Below, one piece after another: positions 9,388 through 18,392 of a stretch of 64,000 nucleotides of DNA. Origin of the DNA: Desulfurivibrio dismutans (GTDB lineage Bacteria; Desulfobacterota; Desulfobulbia; Desulfobulbales; Desulfurivibrionaceae). A program made the position numbers and the translations under genes. Location: NCBI RefSeq assembly GCF_029210385.1, contig NZ_JARGDQ010000001.1, positions 372,001-436,000 on the forward strand, written 5' to 3'. Each line of letters begins with the position of its first letter. The first letter of the stretch is position 1. The notes beneath the pieces were generated by a model. The model did no database searches. It was given only the letters and a program-made list of their open reading frames with translations, and had not been told where the DNA came from.

Positions 9388-9425
9388 GTTTCCAGCACCA
9401 TTTTAATGATGGTGGGCTGGGAAAC
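9388..9425. repeat. Imperfect inverted repeat between the kinase and the binding-protein gene
   Basis: GTTTCCAGCACCAT (9388-9401) pairs with ATGGTGGGCTGGGAAAC (9409-9425) with small bulges and a short AT loop. No T-run follows. It could be a weak terminator for the upstream gene or an operator for the downstream one. Confidence 0.45.
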
Positions 9426-9466
9426 TGTTTCCAAAGATTAATTTCTGTAACCCGGAGCACGATGTT

Positions 9467-10369
9467 TTGAAAATTATTCTTTCAATGCTACTGACTGTTC
9501 TGGGAGGGCTGTTTTTTTCCTCTTCCGTCGCCGCCGAGCCCTTGCGGCTGGGGGTTTTTCCCTATATTTCGCCGGCCCAGATGGTGGAGCAGCTCAGCCC
9601 CCTGCGCCAGCGGCTGGCGACGGCGTTGGAGCGGGAGGTGGAAATGCTGTCGGCGCCGGATTTCATGACCTTCGTCGAACGCCAAGCCGCCGGCCACTAC
9701 GACCTGGTGATCACCGCCCCGCACATGGGGCGACTGGCGCAGCAAAGGGATGGCTGGCAACCGGTGGTGATCTCCAGCCAACAGACCGCCACCGTGATTC
9801 TGGTCCGGGCAGATGCCGATATTACCCGACTGGAACAGCTTAAGGGGCGGCGGCTGGCGGTGGGCAACTGGCGTTCCGTTACTTACCTGCTGGCGGCCCG
9901 GGCCCTGAACGCGGCCGGGCTGGAGCTGGGTGATGATGTGCAGGTGTTGGAGACCGCGACCTTTTCCAACGTGGTGGCGGCCATCCTGGCCGGGGAAGCG
10001 GTGGCCGGTGCCACTCCCACCCTGTTGTGGGATCAGTGGTCCCATGTATACCCGGAAGAGAAGCGCCGGATCCGGGAGCTTTTTCGGGCGCCACCGCCCA
10101 ACCCCCACTCCTTTTTGCTGATGATGCCGGCCGCCGCCGACCAGGCAACCATCGACCACCTGCGCGGCAGTTTGCTTGCCTTCCACCGGGACCCGGCCGG
10201 GCAGGCGTTTTTTCAGGAGAGCAACTTCGAGTCCTTTCAACTGCCCAGCGAGGAGGCCATGGCCCTGGCCGATCCCTTTGTCTACGTACTGCTGCCTGAA
10301 TCTTCCGGACCCTCCGAAACCTCCAAATCTTCCGGAGCTTCCCGGCCGGCCGGCAAACCAGAGGAGTAA
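9467..10369 (+). CDS. PhnD-type periplasmic substrate-binding protein
   Basis: 300 residues from TTG 9467, preceded by CCGGAG; the ATG at 9462 is out of frame and stops at once. A Sec signal peptide (about 1-23, ending SSVAAEP) precedes a type II binding-protein fold of the phosphate/phosphonate/PhnD class (LRLGVFPYISPAQMVEQLSP, then ADITRLEQLKGRRLAVGN). A Ser/Pro-rich tail closes it. No ABC permease or ATPase is nearby. The next gene, two bases later, is a sensor kinase, so the protein more likely hands a ligand signal to that kinase than to a transporter (inference). The ligand is unknown. Confidence 0.85.
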   Translation: MKIILSMLLTVLGGLFFSSSVAAEPLRLGVFPYISPAQMVEQLSPLRQRLATALEREVEMLSAPDFMTFVERQAAGHYDLVITAPHMGRLAQQRDGWQPVVISSQQTATVILVRADADITRLEQLKGRRLAVGNWRSVTYLLAARALNAAGLELGDDVQVLETATFSNVVAAILAGEAVAGATPTLLWDQWSHVYPEEKRRIRELFRAPPPNPHSFLLMMPAAADQATIDHLRGSLLAFHRDPAGQAFFQESNFESFQLPSEEAMALADPFVYVLLPESSGPSETSKSSGASRPAGKPEE

Positions 10370-10371
10370 CC

Positions 10372-12885
10372 ATGGCGCAGGTGCAAGCCAGCTCAGCCTT
10401 GAATTCCACTTGGTACCGCTCCCTGCAGTTTCGGGTGGTGGCGGCCGTGCTGCTGGTCACCCTGGCGGTGATGGGGGTTTTGCTGGCCAACGGTCATCGA
10501 TTGACCACCAACGCCCTGGAGGTGCAGACCCAGGCCCGGCTGGATTCCCTGTCCCCGCTGCTCAATGCCGCCCTGGCCGGTCGGGTCTTTCAGCGGGATC
10601 ATAGTGAGCTCCGCAGTATTACCGCAGAACTGGTGCAAACCCCGGATGCCGATATTTTATACATCGAGGTGGCTACCACCCGAGGAGAGGTTATCGCCCG
10701 GGCGGGGGCCATGGCGGACGCCGCACAACCCAGTTCATCGGTGCTGACCGCCCTGGAGCAGGGGCTGATTTACCACGTCCGGAAGCCCCTCTCCCTGGGG
10801 GCTGATGTCGAGGTGGGGGTGGTGCGTTTCGGCCTCTCGCTGGCCGGCCTGGTTGGTTTGCGGGATAACATGATCCGCCAGAGCCTGCTGATTGTCGCCG
10901 TTACCCTGCCCCTGGCTTTTGTGCTGCTGGCCTGGGGCGGTTATCGTCTGGCCGGCAGGGTTGATCGTCAGCTCAAAGAGATGCGGGAAGGGGAGGAGCG
11001 CTACCGGACCATCTTCAACGCCCCCGATGATGCCATCTTTGTTCATGAGGCCGACAGCGGCAGGATCGTCGATGTCAACCGGGCCATGCTGGTAATGTAC
11101 GGCTTTGATTATCAGTCGGCGCTGCAACTCGGTGTCGGCGAGATCAGCGCCAATGTTCCCCCCTATACCCGGGCCGAGGCGGAAAAACTGCTCAATGCCG
11201 CCAGGCAGCAGGGCTCGCAACGTTTTGAGTGGCTTTGCCGCCGGCGCGACGGCGAGCTGTTCTGGGGGGAGATTTCGCTGCGCCTGGACCGGATTGGCGA
11301 CCGGGACTTCATCATTGGCGTGAATCGCAATATCAACGACCGCAAACTGGCGGAGCAGGCTCTGGAAGAAGAAAAGGAATGGCTGGCCACCACCCTGCAA
11401 AGCATCGGCGACGGGGTGATCACCACCGACCGCCAGGGGCGGGTGCTGATGCTCAATAAACTGGCCGCCGAACTGACCGGCTGGTCAGCGGCGGAGGCCG
11501 CCGGCCGCCCGCTGCCCGAGGTTTTTGCCATCATTAACGAGCGGACCGGCGAGCCGGCAAAAAACCCGGTGGAAAAAGTGCTGGCCGAGGGCAAAATCGT
11601 GACCTTGGAAAACCATACCGTCCTGATTGCCCGCAACGGCAGCAGAAAACCCATCGCCGACAGCGGCGCGCCCATCCGCAACCGGGAGGGGGAAATCATC
11701 GGGGTGGTGCTGGTCTTTCGAGACATGACCGAGCAGGAGCGCACCGAACGGGAGTTGCTGAAGATCAAGAAACTGGAGTCGGTGGGGGTCTTGGCTGCCG
11801 GTATTGCCCATGATTTCAACAACCTGCTCACCGCCATCCTGGGCAACGTGGACTTGGCCCGCTACCTGGCCAAGGAACAGCCCCCCATCGTCAATCTGCT
11901 GCAGGAGGCCAAAAAGGCCGGGTTGCGGGCCCGGGGGCTGACCCAGCAGCTGTTGACCTTTGCCCGGGGCGGTGATCCCGTCCGTCAGGTGGCCTCCTTG
12001 GAGGCCGTGATTCGGGACTCCTCCCGGTTTGTTCTGCGGGGCAGCAAGGTGACCTGCGATTATGATATCCCGCCCGACCTTTGGCTGGTGGAGATTGACC
12101 AGGGCCAGATCAGCCAGGTGATTCAAAATATCGTCCTCAACGCCCGCCAGGCCATGGCCGAGGGCGGCCGGATCACCATCACCGGCCGCAACCGGCCCGC
12201 CGATGCCGCCGACCAGGCCCGGGGGAAGGGCGACGAGGTGGCGATCACCATCAGCGATGATGGCCCCGGTGTTGAGCCGGCGGTTCTGGAAAAGATCTTC
12301 GACCCCTATTTTACCACGAAAAAGGAAGGCAGCGGCCTGGGGCTGACCATCTGCCATTCCATCGTGGACAAGCATGACGGCAAAATCACCGTGGACTCCC
12401 GCCCGGCGGCGGGAACGACCTTTACCATTACCCTGCCCGCCAGTCGACAAAGTGCCGCGGAGGTCCGGGAAAAGGCACCGATAACCGTGCGGCGGCGGGC
12501 AAAAATCCTGGTGATGGACGATGAAACCATGGTGCGCCAGGTTATGGCCAGTTCCCTGACGGCCCTGGGCCACGAGGTGGTAACGGTGGCCGATGGCGCT
12601 GAAGCCCTGAAGGTTTACCGGGAGGCCATGGGCTTGTCCGCCCCCTTTGACTTGGTTATCATGGACTTGACCGTTCCCGGCGGCATGGGCGGGCAGGAGG
12701 CGGTGGGCAAGTTGCGGCAGCTTGACCCCGCCGCCCGGGTGGTGGTCGCCAGCGGCTATGCCGATGACCGAATCATGGCCCACCACCGGGATTACGGTTT
12801 TGCCGCCCGCCTGAGCAAACCGGTCCTGCTGGAAGAACTGGATCGGGTTGTCCAGACTCTGCTGGAACCCGGAGAGAATTTATGA
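10372..12885 (+). CDS. Hybrid sensor histidine kinase (2 TM, PAS-PAS, HisKA-HATPase, REC)
   Basis: 837 residues from ATG 10372 with GAGGAG ahead. TM about 20-40, a small periplasmic domain, TM about 170-194, PAS1 about 210-325, PAS2 about 345-455 (GDGVITTDRQGRVLMLNKLA), HisKA with His near 480 (GIAHDFNNLLTAILGN), HATPase (N box IVLNARQAMAEGG; SDDGPGV; EGSGLGLTICHS), and a C-terminal receiver domain (ILVMDDE; phospho-Asp in VIMDLTVPGG near 764). It follows the PhnD-like gene by two bases, so the two probably form a ligand-sensing pair. It is a clear paralogue of the kinase at 38961-41942. Confidence 0.93.
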   Translation: MAQVQASSALNSTWYRSLQFRVVAAVLLVTLAVMGVLLANGHRLTTNALEVQTQARLDSLSPLLNAALAGRVFQRDHSELRSITAELVQTPDADILYIEVATTRGEVIARAGAMADAAQPSSSVLTALEQGLIYHVRKPLSLGADVEVGVVRFGLSLAGLVGLRDNMIRQSLLIVAVTLPLAFVLLAWGGYRLAGRVDRQLKEMREGEERYRTIFNAPDDAIFVHEADSGRIVDVNRAMLVMYGFDYQSALQLGVGEISANVPPYTRAEAEKLLNAARQQGSQRFEWLCRRRDGELFWGEISLRLDRIGDRDFIIGVNRNINDRKLAEQALEEEKEWLATTLQSIGDGVITTDRQGRVLMLNKLAAELTGWSAAEAAGRPLPEVFAIINERTGEPAKNPVEKVLAEGKIVTLENHTVLIARNGSRKPIADSGAPIRNREGEIIGVVLVFRDMTEQERTERELLKIKKLESVGVLAAGIAHDFNNLLTAILGNVDLARYLAKEQPPIVNLLQEAKKAGLRARGLTQQLLTFARGGDPVRQVASLEAVIRDSSRFVLRGSKVTCDYDIPPDLWLVEIDQGQISQVIQNIVLNARQAMAEGGRITITGRNRPADAADQARGKGDEVAITISDDGPGVEPAVLEKIFDPYFTTKKEGSGLGLTICHSIVDKHDGKITVDSRPAAGTTFTITLPASRQSAAEVREKAPITVRRRAKILVMDDETMVRQVMASSLTALGHEVVTVADGAEALKVYREAMGLSAPFDLVIMDLTVPGGMGGQEAVGKLRQLDPAARVVVASGYADDRIMAHHRDYGFAARLSKPVLLEELDRVVQTLLEPGENL

Positions 12886-12985
12886 GCGGCCGCCGCTTTG
12901 AGTTTAAGTTTTTCGCTGATGGTAACGTCTCGGTGGTACCATTGCTCTAGTTTGTTAACATTGTAACGTCAAGGAAAACGAAAAC

Positions 12986-13387
12986 ATGAAACTACAAGAA
13001 TATTTTGCAACCACCAGTGGCCGGGGTGTTCTGGCCACTGCTGCCGCCGACGGCAAGGTCAACGCCGCAGTTTACAGCAGTCCCCATTTTCTGGAAGAGG
13101 GCAGCGTGGCTTTTGTTATGCGCGATCGGCTTACCCATCGCAATCTCCAGGAGAACCCCTACGCCACTTTTCTCTTTATCGAAGAAGGTTCTGCGGGCCG
13201 GGGGGTCCGCCTGTATCTCAAAAAAACCAGGGAAGAAAACGATCCCGAAAAGATCAAGGGGCTCAAACGCCGACATCTTACCCCGGCGGAAGACCAGGCG
13301 CTGGGGCAGACTTTTCTGGTCTTCTTAGCGGTGGAAAAAATTCTGCCCCTGGTGGGCGCAGATCCGGACAGTTTGCCAATCAGTTGA
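12986..13387 (+). CDS. Pyridoxamine 5'-phosphate oxidase-like FMN-binding protein
   Basis: 133 residues, MKLQEYFATTSGRGVLATAA to DSLPIS, of the split-barrel PNPOx-like superfamily. GVLATAAADGKVNAAVYSSP is the flavin-binding strand region, followed by FVMRDRLTHRNLQENPYATF. It is far shorter than PdxH, so it is probably a flavin- or F420-type reductase-like or heme-handling relative and not vitamin B6 oxidase. AAGGA precedes ATG. A 100-base gap separates it from the hybrid kinase. Confidence 0.75.
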   Translation: MKLQEYFATTSGRGVLATAAADGKVNAAVYSSPHFLEEGSVAFVMRDRLTHRNLQENPYATFLFIEEGSAGRGVRLYLKKTREENDPEKIKGLKRRHLTPAEDQALGQTFLVFLAVEKILPLVGADPDSLPIS

Positions 13388-13506
13388 ATATGGCAATTTC
13401 TGGTCGGTCTTGGTAAGCGGCAACTGGCGCGTTACCTTTCGATTTACCGGAACTGACGTGGAAGTGGTCGATTACCTCGATTATTATTAAGATGGAGGAT
13501 AAATCC

Positions 13507-13735
13507 ATGCTTAAAAAACATCCGCGCCCCGGCGAGCTGTTGCGCGAAGGTCGATGACGGCGAGCTCCGGGGTTGGTTTATTGCCGCCTCACGGAAGGGG
13601 GCAGCCTTCGGGGCTACGGCAGGCTTTTTCCTGTTTTTTCTCTTCCAGCCGGAGTCGGCGGCGGTCCTGGGCCTGGCGGCAACTGCTTTGGGTTCCGGTT
13701 GTGCGCTGGCGGTGCTGTTCATGGTGTCCTCGTAG
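13507..13735 (+). pseudogene. Small membrane protein gene with a frameshift
   Basis: GGAGG (13495-13499) and ATG 13507 are well placed and start MLKKHPRPGELLREGR, but this frame stops at once. A +1-shifted frame continues from about 13550 to TAG 13733-13735 and encodes a plausible continuation, VDDGELRGWFIAASRKG, and then two hydrophobic stretches (FFLFFLF; AALGLAAT-like Ala/Leu-rich run). The pair looks like one small inner-membrane protein of about 75 residues split by a single-base indel. It may be a real pseudogene or a sequencing error. Confidence 0.4.
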
Positions 13736-13746
13736 AGATTGTTTGC

Positions 13747-16107
13747 TCATAGCTCTCGGTTAAGTTTTTCCAGAGTGGTTGCCGCATTATTGAAATCCAG
13801 CTTCTTGATCTGGCGTTCCAGCTCAACCACCAGCGGCGAGGCGGCCTGGGGGCCCAGGGATTTTTTCAACTCGGCAAAACGGGTCAGGGCGGTGAGGTCG
13901 CGACTGCGCAGCAGGGGGGGCAAGTCGGTAATCATGGCCTTCAGCTCTTCCCGGTCGGCCTCGTCTTCCGGGGGTGGGGTGGCGGCGGCCGGCAGTAGGG
14001 CTTCCGCCTGTACGATACGGCTCAGATCATCTTCAATTTTCGCCAGCAGACGATCGATTTTTTCCCGATCCGGTGCGGTCCGAAGCAACTCTTCCAGCTC
14101 CCACGCTGCTTTGGTTAAGGGGGTGGCGCCCAGGCTGTCGGCGGTTCCCCGCAGGGTGAACAGCAGTCCGCTTAGTTGCCGATACTCCCCGGCGATTTCC
14201 TGGGTGATCAGTTTGGGAGCCAGACCTTGGTATTCGTGGCAAAAATCTACCAGCAGGGAGGCCAGAAATTTCTGATCGTTGTTGAGGCGGGAGAGGGCCA
14301 GGTTCCGGTCCAGTAACGGTGGGGCGGGCAGTTCGCCCCTCTTGTCGGCTTGGGCTACGGCTTGGAGGAATTTATCCAGCTCTTTGGTAAAACGGTTCAA
14401 TTTGATCCTGATTTTGGCCCGGCTGGTAGAATTGGCCAGTAGTTGTTCCAGCTCTTGGGTCAGGGCGGCGGTTTTTTCCGCCCCGACGGTGGCGGCCGCC
14501 CCTTTCAGGGTGTGGGCCTGGAGCCGGGCCTGGGCATAGTCGAGCTGCTCCAAGGCGCTCTTCAGGGCCGTCGGCCCCTGGCGGTAATCGTCGATGAAGC
14601 TGCCCAGCAGTCTGAAAAATAACCCCTGATCATGGTTGAGGCGGTCCAGGGCGGCCCGGCTATTGATGCCCGACAGGGCGGGCAACGCAGCCTGCCTTGA
14701 GCCGCTTTTTTGAACCCCCGGTGACGGTTCCGCAGCGGGAGCGGTTTGCTCCTCCGTCACCGGCACCCTCAGCCCTTGCAGGTCCGAAGCGGGCAGCAGG
14801 TAATCGGCTGTGGCTCGGGCTTGACGGCCCAAGGGACAGATGACGGTGAATATGCTGCCCTTTGCCGGTTCGCTTGCTACCTCCATGCGTCCGCCCATTA
14901 GTTTGACCAGCCGATCGACGATACTCAGGCCCAGGCCGGTGCCACCGTATTTGCGACTGAAGGAGCCGTCGGCCTGGGTGAAGGGCTGGAAAATTTTTTC
15001 TATCTGTTCGGGGCTCATCCCAATGCCGTTGTCCTTGACCTTGATGATCAGTTCCAGCGGGTCGCTGGTGGGGTCAGCTACGTTCACGGCAATGGTGACC
15101 TCCCCCCGTTCGGTAAATTTGATGGCGTTGCCGGCCAAGTTGGTTAGCACCTGACCCAGGCGCAGCGAATCTCCCAACAGTAGGCGGGGCACCGAGGAGT
15201 CAACGGCAAAGAGTAGTTCCACCTCCTTTTCCCGGGCCCGCACCGAGAGGATGTTGCCGACCTCAGTGAGGATTTCAATTAAATCGAAGGGCCGTTCATC
15301 GAGAGTCAATTTGCCGGCTTCGATTTTGGAGAAGTCGAGGATGTCGTTGATAATTCCCAGCAGGGATTTGGCCGAATCGGATATTTTTCCCAGATAGTCC
15401 CGGAGTTTGGGGCTCATCTCGCCGTTAAGGGCCAACTGGCTCAGGCCCATGATGGCGTTCATCGGGGTGCGAATTTCATGGCTCATGTTGGCCAGAAATT
15501 CGCTTTTACTGCGACTGGCCGCCTCGGCCAGGTCTTTGGCTTTGCGCAGGGCCAGCTCCTGCTCCTTGCGTTGGCTGATATCCTGGATGCAGCCGACAAA
15601 GATCCGTTCATCTCCCGCCACCGCTTCGCTGACCCCCAGCAGCAGGGGAAAGGTGGCCCCCGATTTGCGCCGGCCCACAACCTCCCGGCCGATGCCGATG
15701 ATTTTTTTGACCCCGCCGGTCAGATAGTTCTGCACGTAGCGGTCATGGTGGGAGTGGTAAGGCTCGGGCATCAGCATCTTGACGTTTTGCCCCAGCACCT
15801 CTTGGGCTTTATAGCCAAAAATCTTTTCCGCCGCCCGGTTGAAGGAGGTTATTTGCCGTGCCTCGTTGATGGTGATAAAGCCGTCCACCGTGCCGTCGAG
15901 GATGATGGCCAGCCGGTTCTCCCGCTCCTCCAGATCCTGGAGCGCCTTTTGTGCTCGGGCATCACAAATACGGTGCTGCTCCGCCGTCCATCGGTCCAAG
16001 GTGTCGGGCAGGGATTTCAGGGCGGCTAAGGCCTCCGGGGGCGGGGGGTCATGGTCCGGCAAGTTTTTGATCAGGTCGATCAGGTGTTGCAGGTCGGCTG
16101 AACTCAT
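13747..16107 (-). CDS. PAS sensor histidine kinase with two C-terminal Hpt-like domains
   Basis: 786 residues with no TM helix, so cytoplasmic. PAS about 60-185, HisKA with His210 (NMSHEIRTPMNAIMGL), HATPase about 325-430 (KDNGIGM; GGTGLGLSIVDRLV), then two histidine-phosphotransfer-like domains. The first has the acceptor motif AHTLKGAAATVGA (His532). In the second the aligned motif reads LFTLRGTADSLGA, with Phe650 where the acceptor His should be. It lacks a receiver domain. The response regulator needed for phosphorelay is probably the REC-GGDEF protein encoded 46 bases upstream in the same direction. Confidence 0.92.
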   Translation of the reverse strand: MSSADLQHLIDLIKNLPDHDPPPPEALAALKSLPDTLDRWTAEQHRICDARAQKALQDLEERENRLAIILDGTVDGFITINEARQITSFNRAAEKIFGYKAQEVLGQNVKMLMPEPYHSHHDRYVQNYLTGGVKKIIGIGREVVGRRKSGATFPLLLGVSEAVAGDERIFVGCIQDISQRKEQELALRKAKDLAEAASRSKSEFLANMSHEIRTPMNAIMGLSQLALNGEMSPKLRDYLGKISDSAKSLLGIINDILDFSKIEAGKLTLDERPFDLIEILTEVGNILSVRAREKEVELLFAVDSSVPRLLLGDSLRLGQVLTNLAGNAIKFTERGEVTIAVNVADPTSDPLELIIKVKDNGIGMSPEQIEKIFQPFTQADGSFSRKYGGTGLGLSIVDRLVKLMGGRMEVASEPAKGSIFTVICPLGRQARATADYLLPASDLQGLRVPVTEEQTAPAAEPSPGVQKSGSRQAALPALSGINSRAALDRLNHDQGLFFRLLGSFIDDYRQGPTALKSALEQLDYAQARLQAHTLKGAAATVGAEKTAALTQELEQLLANSTSRAKIRIKLNRFTKELDKFLQAVAQADKRGELPAPPLLDRNLALSRLNNDQKFLASLLVDFCHEYQGLAPKLITQEIAGEYRQLSGLLFTLRGTADSLGATPLTKAAWELEELLRTAPDREKIDRLLAKIEDDLSRIVQAEALLPAAATPPPEDEADREELKAMITDLPPLLRSRDLTALTRFAELKKSLGPQAASPLVVELERQIKKLDFNNAATTLEKLNREL

Positions 16108-16153
16108 GGCTGGGTGGTTCCCGATGGGTGGAAAAATGGGGTTGTTGTCCGGC

Positions 16154-17062
<909 letters not shown>

Positions 17063-17234
17063 AAACTATCTCCCTTCAAGTGGTGCTCAATTTTATCAAG
17101 TTTCACCCACCCACCATAATACAAACCCGGCGGGCGGCGCAGTAAAATTGTTGTCGCTTGAAGACGGCGATCCCCGTCCGTTCGCTCCTGGTCACCAGTG
17201 AAATCGGGACCGGCTGGGAGCTTTTGTCTTGACA

Positions 17235-17272
17235 GAATGTAACTATCCAGCTCACACCGGGCAGTTACAATC
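17235..17272 (+). promoter_or_regulatory. Long dyad over a -10-like box ahead of the AbrB/cyclase operon
   Basis: GAATGTAACT (17235-17244) and AGTTACAATC (17263-17272) are inverted repeats with one mismatch. The right arm contains TACAAT (17266-17271), a good -10 hexamer, and TTGACA lies at 17229-17234. The spacing between TTGACA and TACAAT (31) is too long for a single promoter, so the TTGACA may belong to another start. The dyad suits an operator for a dimeric regulator. Confidence 0.4.
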
Positions 17273-17323
17273 TGAACCAGAAAACAAGGTTGTCATCATG
17301 ATCGATAATACCTGGCCAGCTTA
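17273..17323 (+). repeat. Displaced copy of the 5' end of the 19746 kinase gene
   Basis: About 51 bases match 19721-19771 (the ribosome-binding region and first codons of the large hybrid kinase) with about nine differences. The copy contains ATG ATC GAT AAT ACC TGG CCA GCT TAG, so it encodes only MIDNTWPA before stopping, against MSDNTWLP in the gene. The rest of 17063-17403 shows no gene. Confidence 0.7.
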
Positions 17324-17403
17324 GTTTGGTTCCGCTTTTTCTTGCTGGTCGGGCACGGTGGCATTATTGTAAGGAAGCGATAATTGCAACCGGGAGGATC
17401 GCC

Positions 17404-17571
17404 ATGGCCGCCATCGCCAAAGTAACCGCCAAGGGACAGACCAACATACCTCGGGAAATCCGGGAAACCCTCCACGTCAAACCTGGAGACTTGATTACCT
17501 GGGAAAAAAGTGCTGACGGGGTGGTGCAGATCCGCAACTTCGCCGACGCCGGCAAAGGAGCCGCAAGTTGA
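17404..17571 (+). CDS. AbrB/MazE-type SpoVT-AbrB domain protein
   Basis: 55 residues from ATG 17404, which has GGGAGG upstream; an in-frame upstream extension lacks a good ribosome site. AIAKVTAKGQTNIPREIRET is the swapped-hairpin AbrB DNA-binding fold, and VKPGDLITWEKSADGVVQIR completes it. Such proteins act as transition-state regulators or antitoxins. No PIN or MazF toxin follows; the next gene, overlapping by four bases, is an adenylyl cyclase. A regulatory role on its own operon is likely but inferred. Confidence 0.85.
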   Translation: MAAIAKVTAKGQTNIPREIRETLHVKPGDLITWEKSADGVVQIRNFADAGKGAAS

Positions 17572-18392
17572 CGGACCGACCGAATGCCGATCTCCGGGCT
17601 TTGACCAAGGAGGGGGCCGACTACCTACCGCTTTTGACGGCCTACCTGGAATCTGCCTCGCGGGTGCGCGATCAGGATATTCACCGGGAACTGCTGGCCC
17701 TAGTGGTCGATAAATTTGTGGCCCTGGAAAAGCAGGTGGATGATCTGCTCAAAAACACCCTGCCGCCGGGGGTGGCGGAAGAGATTCGTTACCTGGGCAC
17801 CTTCGCCCCCCGCCAGTACAACTGCACCATCCTTTTCAGCGATGTCACCGGCTTCACCCGCCTGGCCGAAGAGCTTTCCTCCGCCACGCTGGTGGCCGTC
17901 ATCGATGATGTTTTCCGGGCCTTTGACAGGGTGGTGCGGCGGTTTAACGGGACCAAGATCAAGACCATAGGTGATGCCTACATGGTGGTTTTCGGGGCGC
18001 CTACGGTCGATGAAGAGCATCCGGTCCGGGCGGTGCGGGCCGCCCTGGCCATGCAGGAGGTGCTGGCCGAACTCAACCGGCAACGTTACGGCGCCGCGAC
18101 GGAAAAGTACGTCCGTTGCCGGATCGGCATTCACAGCGGGCCGGTAACCGCCGGGGTGGTGGGCGAGGACCGGATGCAATTTGACGTTTTCGGCGACCAT
18201 GTTAATATCGCCGCCCGTTTTGAAACCGCCGGTGAGCCCGGCCGGGTCAACATCTCCGCAGCAACCCGGCGGCGTTTACCCCCCGAATTGGTTTGCGAAG
18301 ACCGGGGCGAGGTGGCCCTGAAGCACAAAAAGGCGATGCGGGCCTATTTTGTCAGGGAGCTCTCCGCCGACCCAGGATTACAGGAGGATTGA
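17568..18392 (+). CDS. Class III adenylyl cyclase
   Basis: 274 residues from TTG 17568 overlapping the previous stop (TTGA). An N-terminal helical part (1-80) precedes a complete cyclase domain. Metal-binding Asp92 (LFSDVTGFT) and Asp136 (IGDAYM), adenine-selecting Lys (TKIK, 130/132) and Asp206 (FDVFGD), and transition-state Asn213 and Arg217 (NIAAR) are all present. The set predicts ATP as substrate, giving cAMP. It is soluble, and its activating input may be the downstream oxygen-binding-like protein (inference). Confidence 0.92.
   Translation: MTDRPNADLRALTKEGADYLPLLTAYLESASRVRDQDIHRELLALVVDKFVALEKQVDDLLKNTLPPGVAEEIRYLGTFAPRQYNCTILFSDVTGFTRLAEELSSATLVAVIDDVFRAFDRVVRRFNGTKIKTIGDAYMVVFGAPTVDEEHPVRAVRAALAMQEVLAELNRQRYGAATEKYVRCRIGIHSGPVTAGVVGEDRMQFDVFGDHVNIAARFETAGEPGRVNISAATRRRLPPELVCEDRGEVALKHKKAMRAYFVRELSADPGLQED

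Noticed and set aside
11485-12786. 433-codon minus-strand open frame inside the hybrid kinase
   Set aside because: Shadow of the kinase gene: no motif, and the kinase motifs are continuous on the plus strand.
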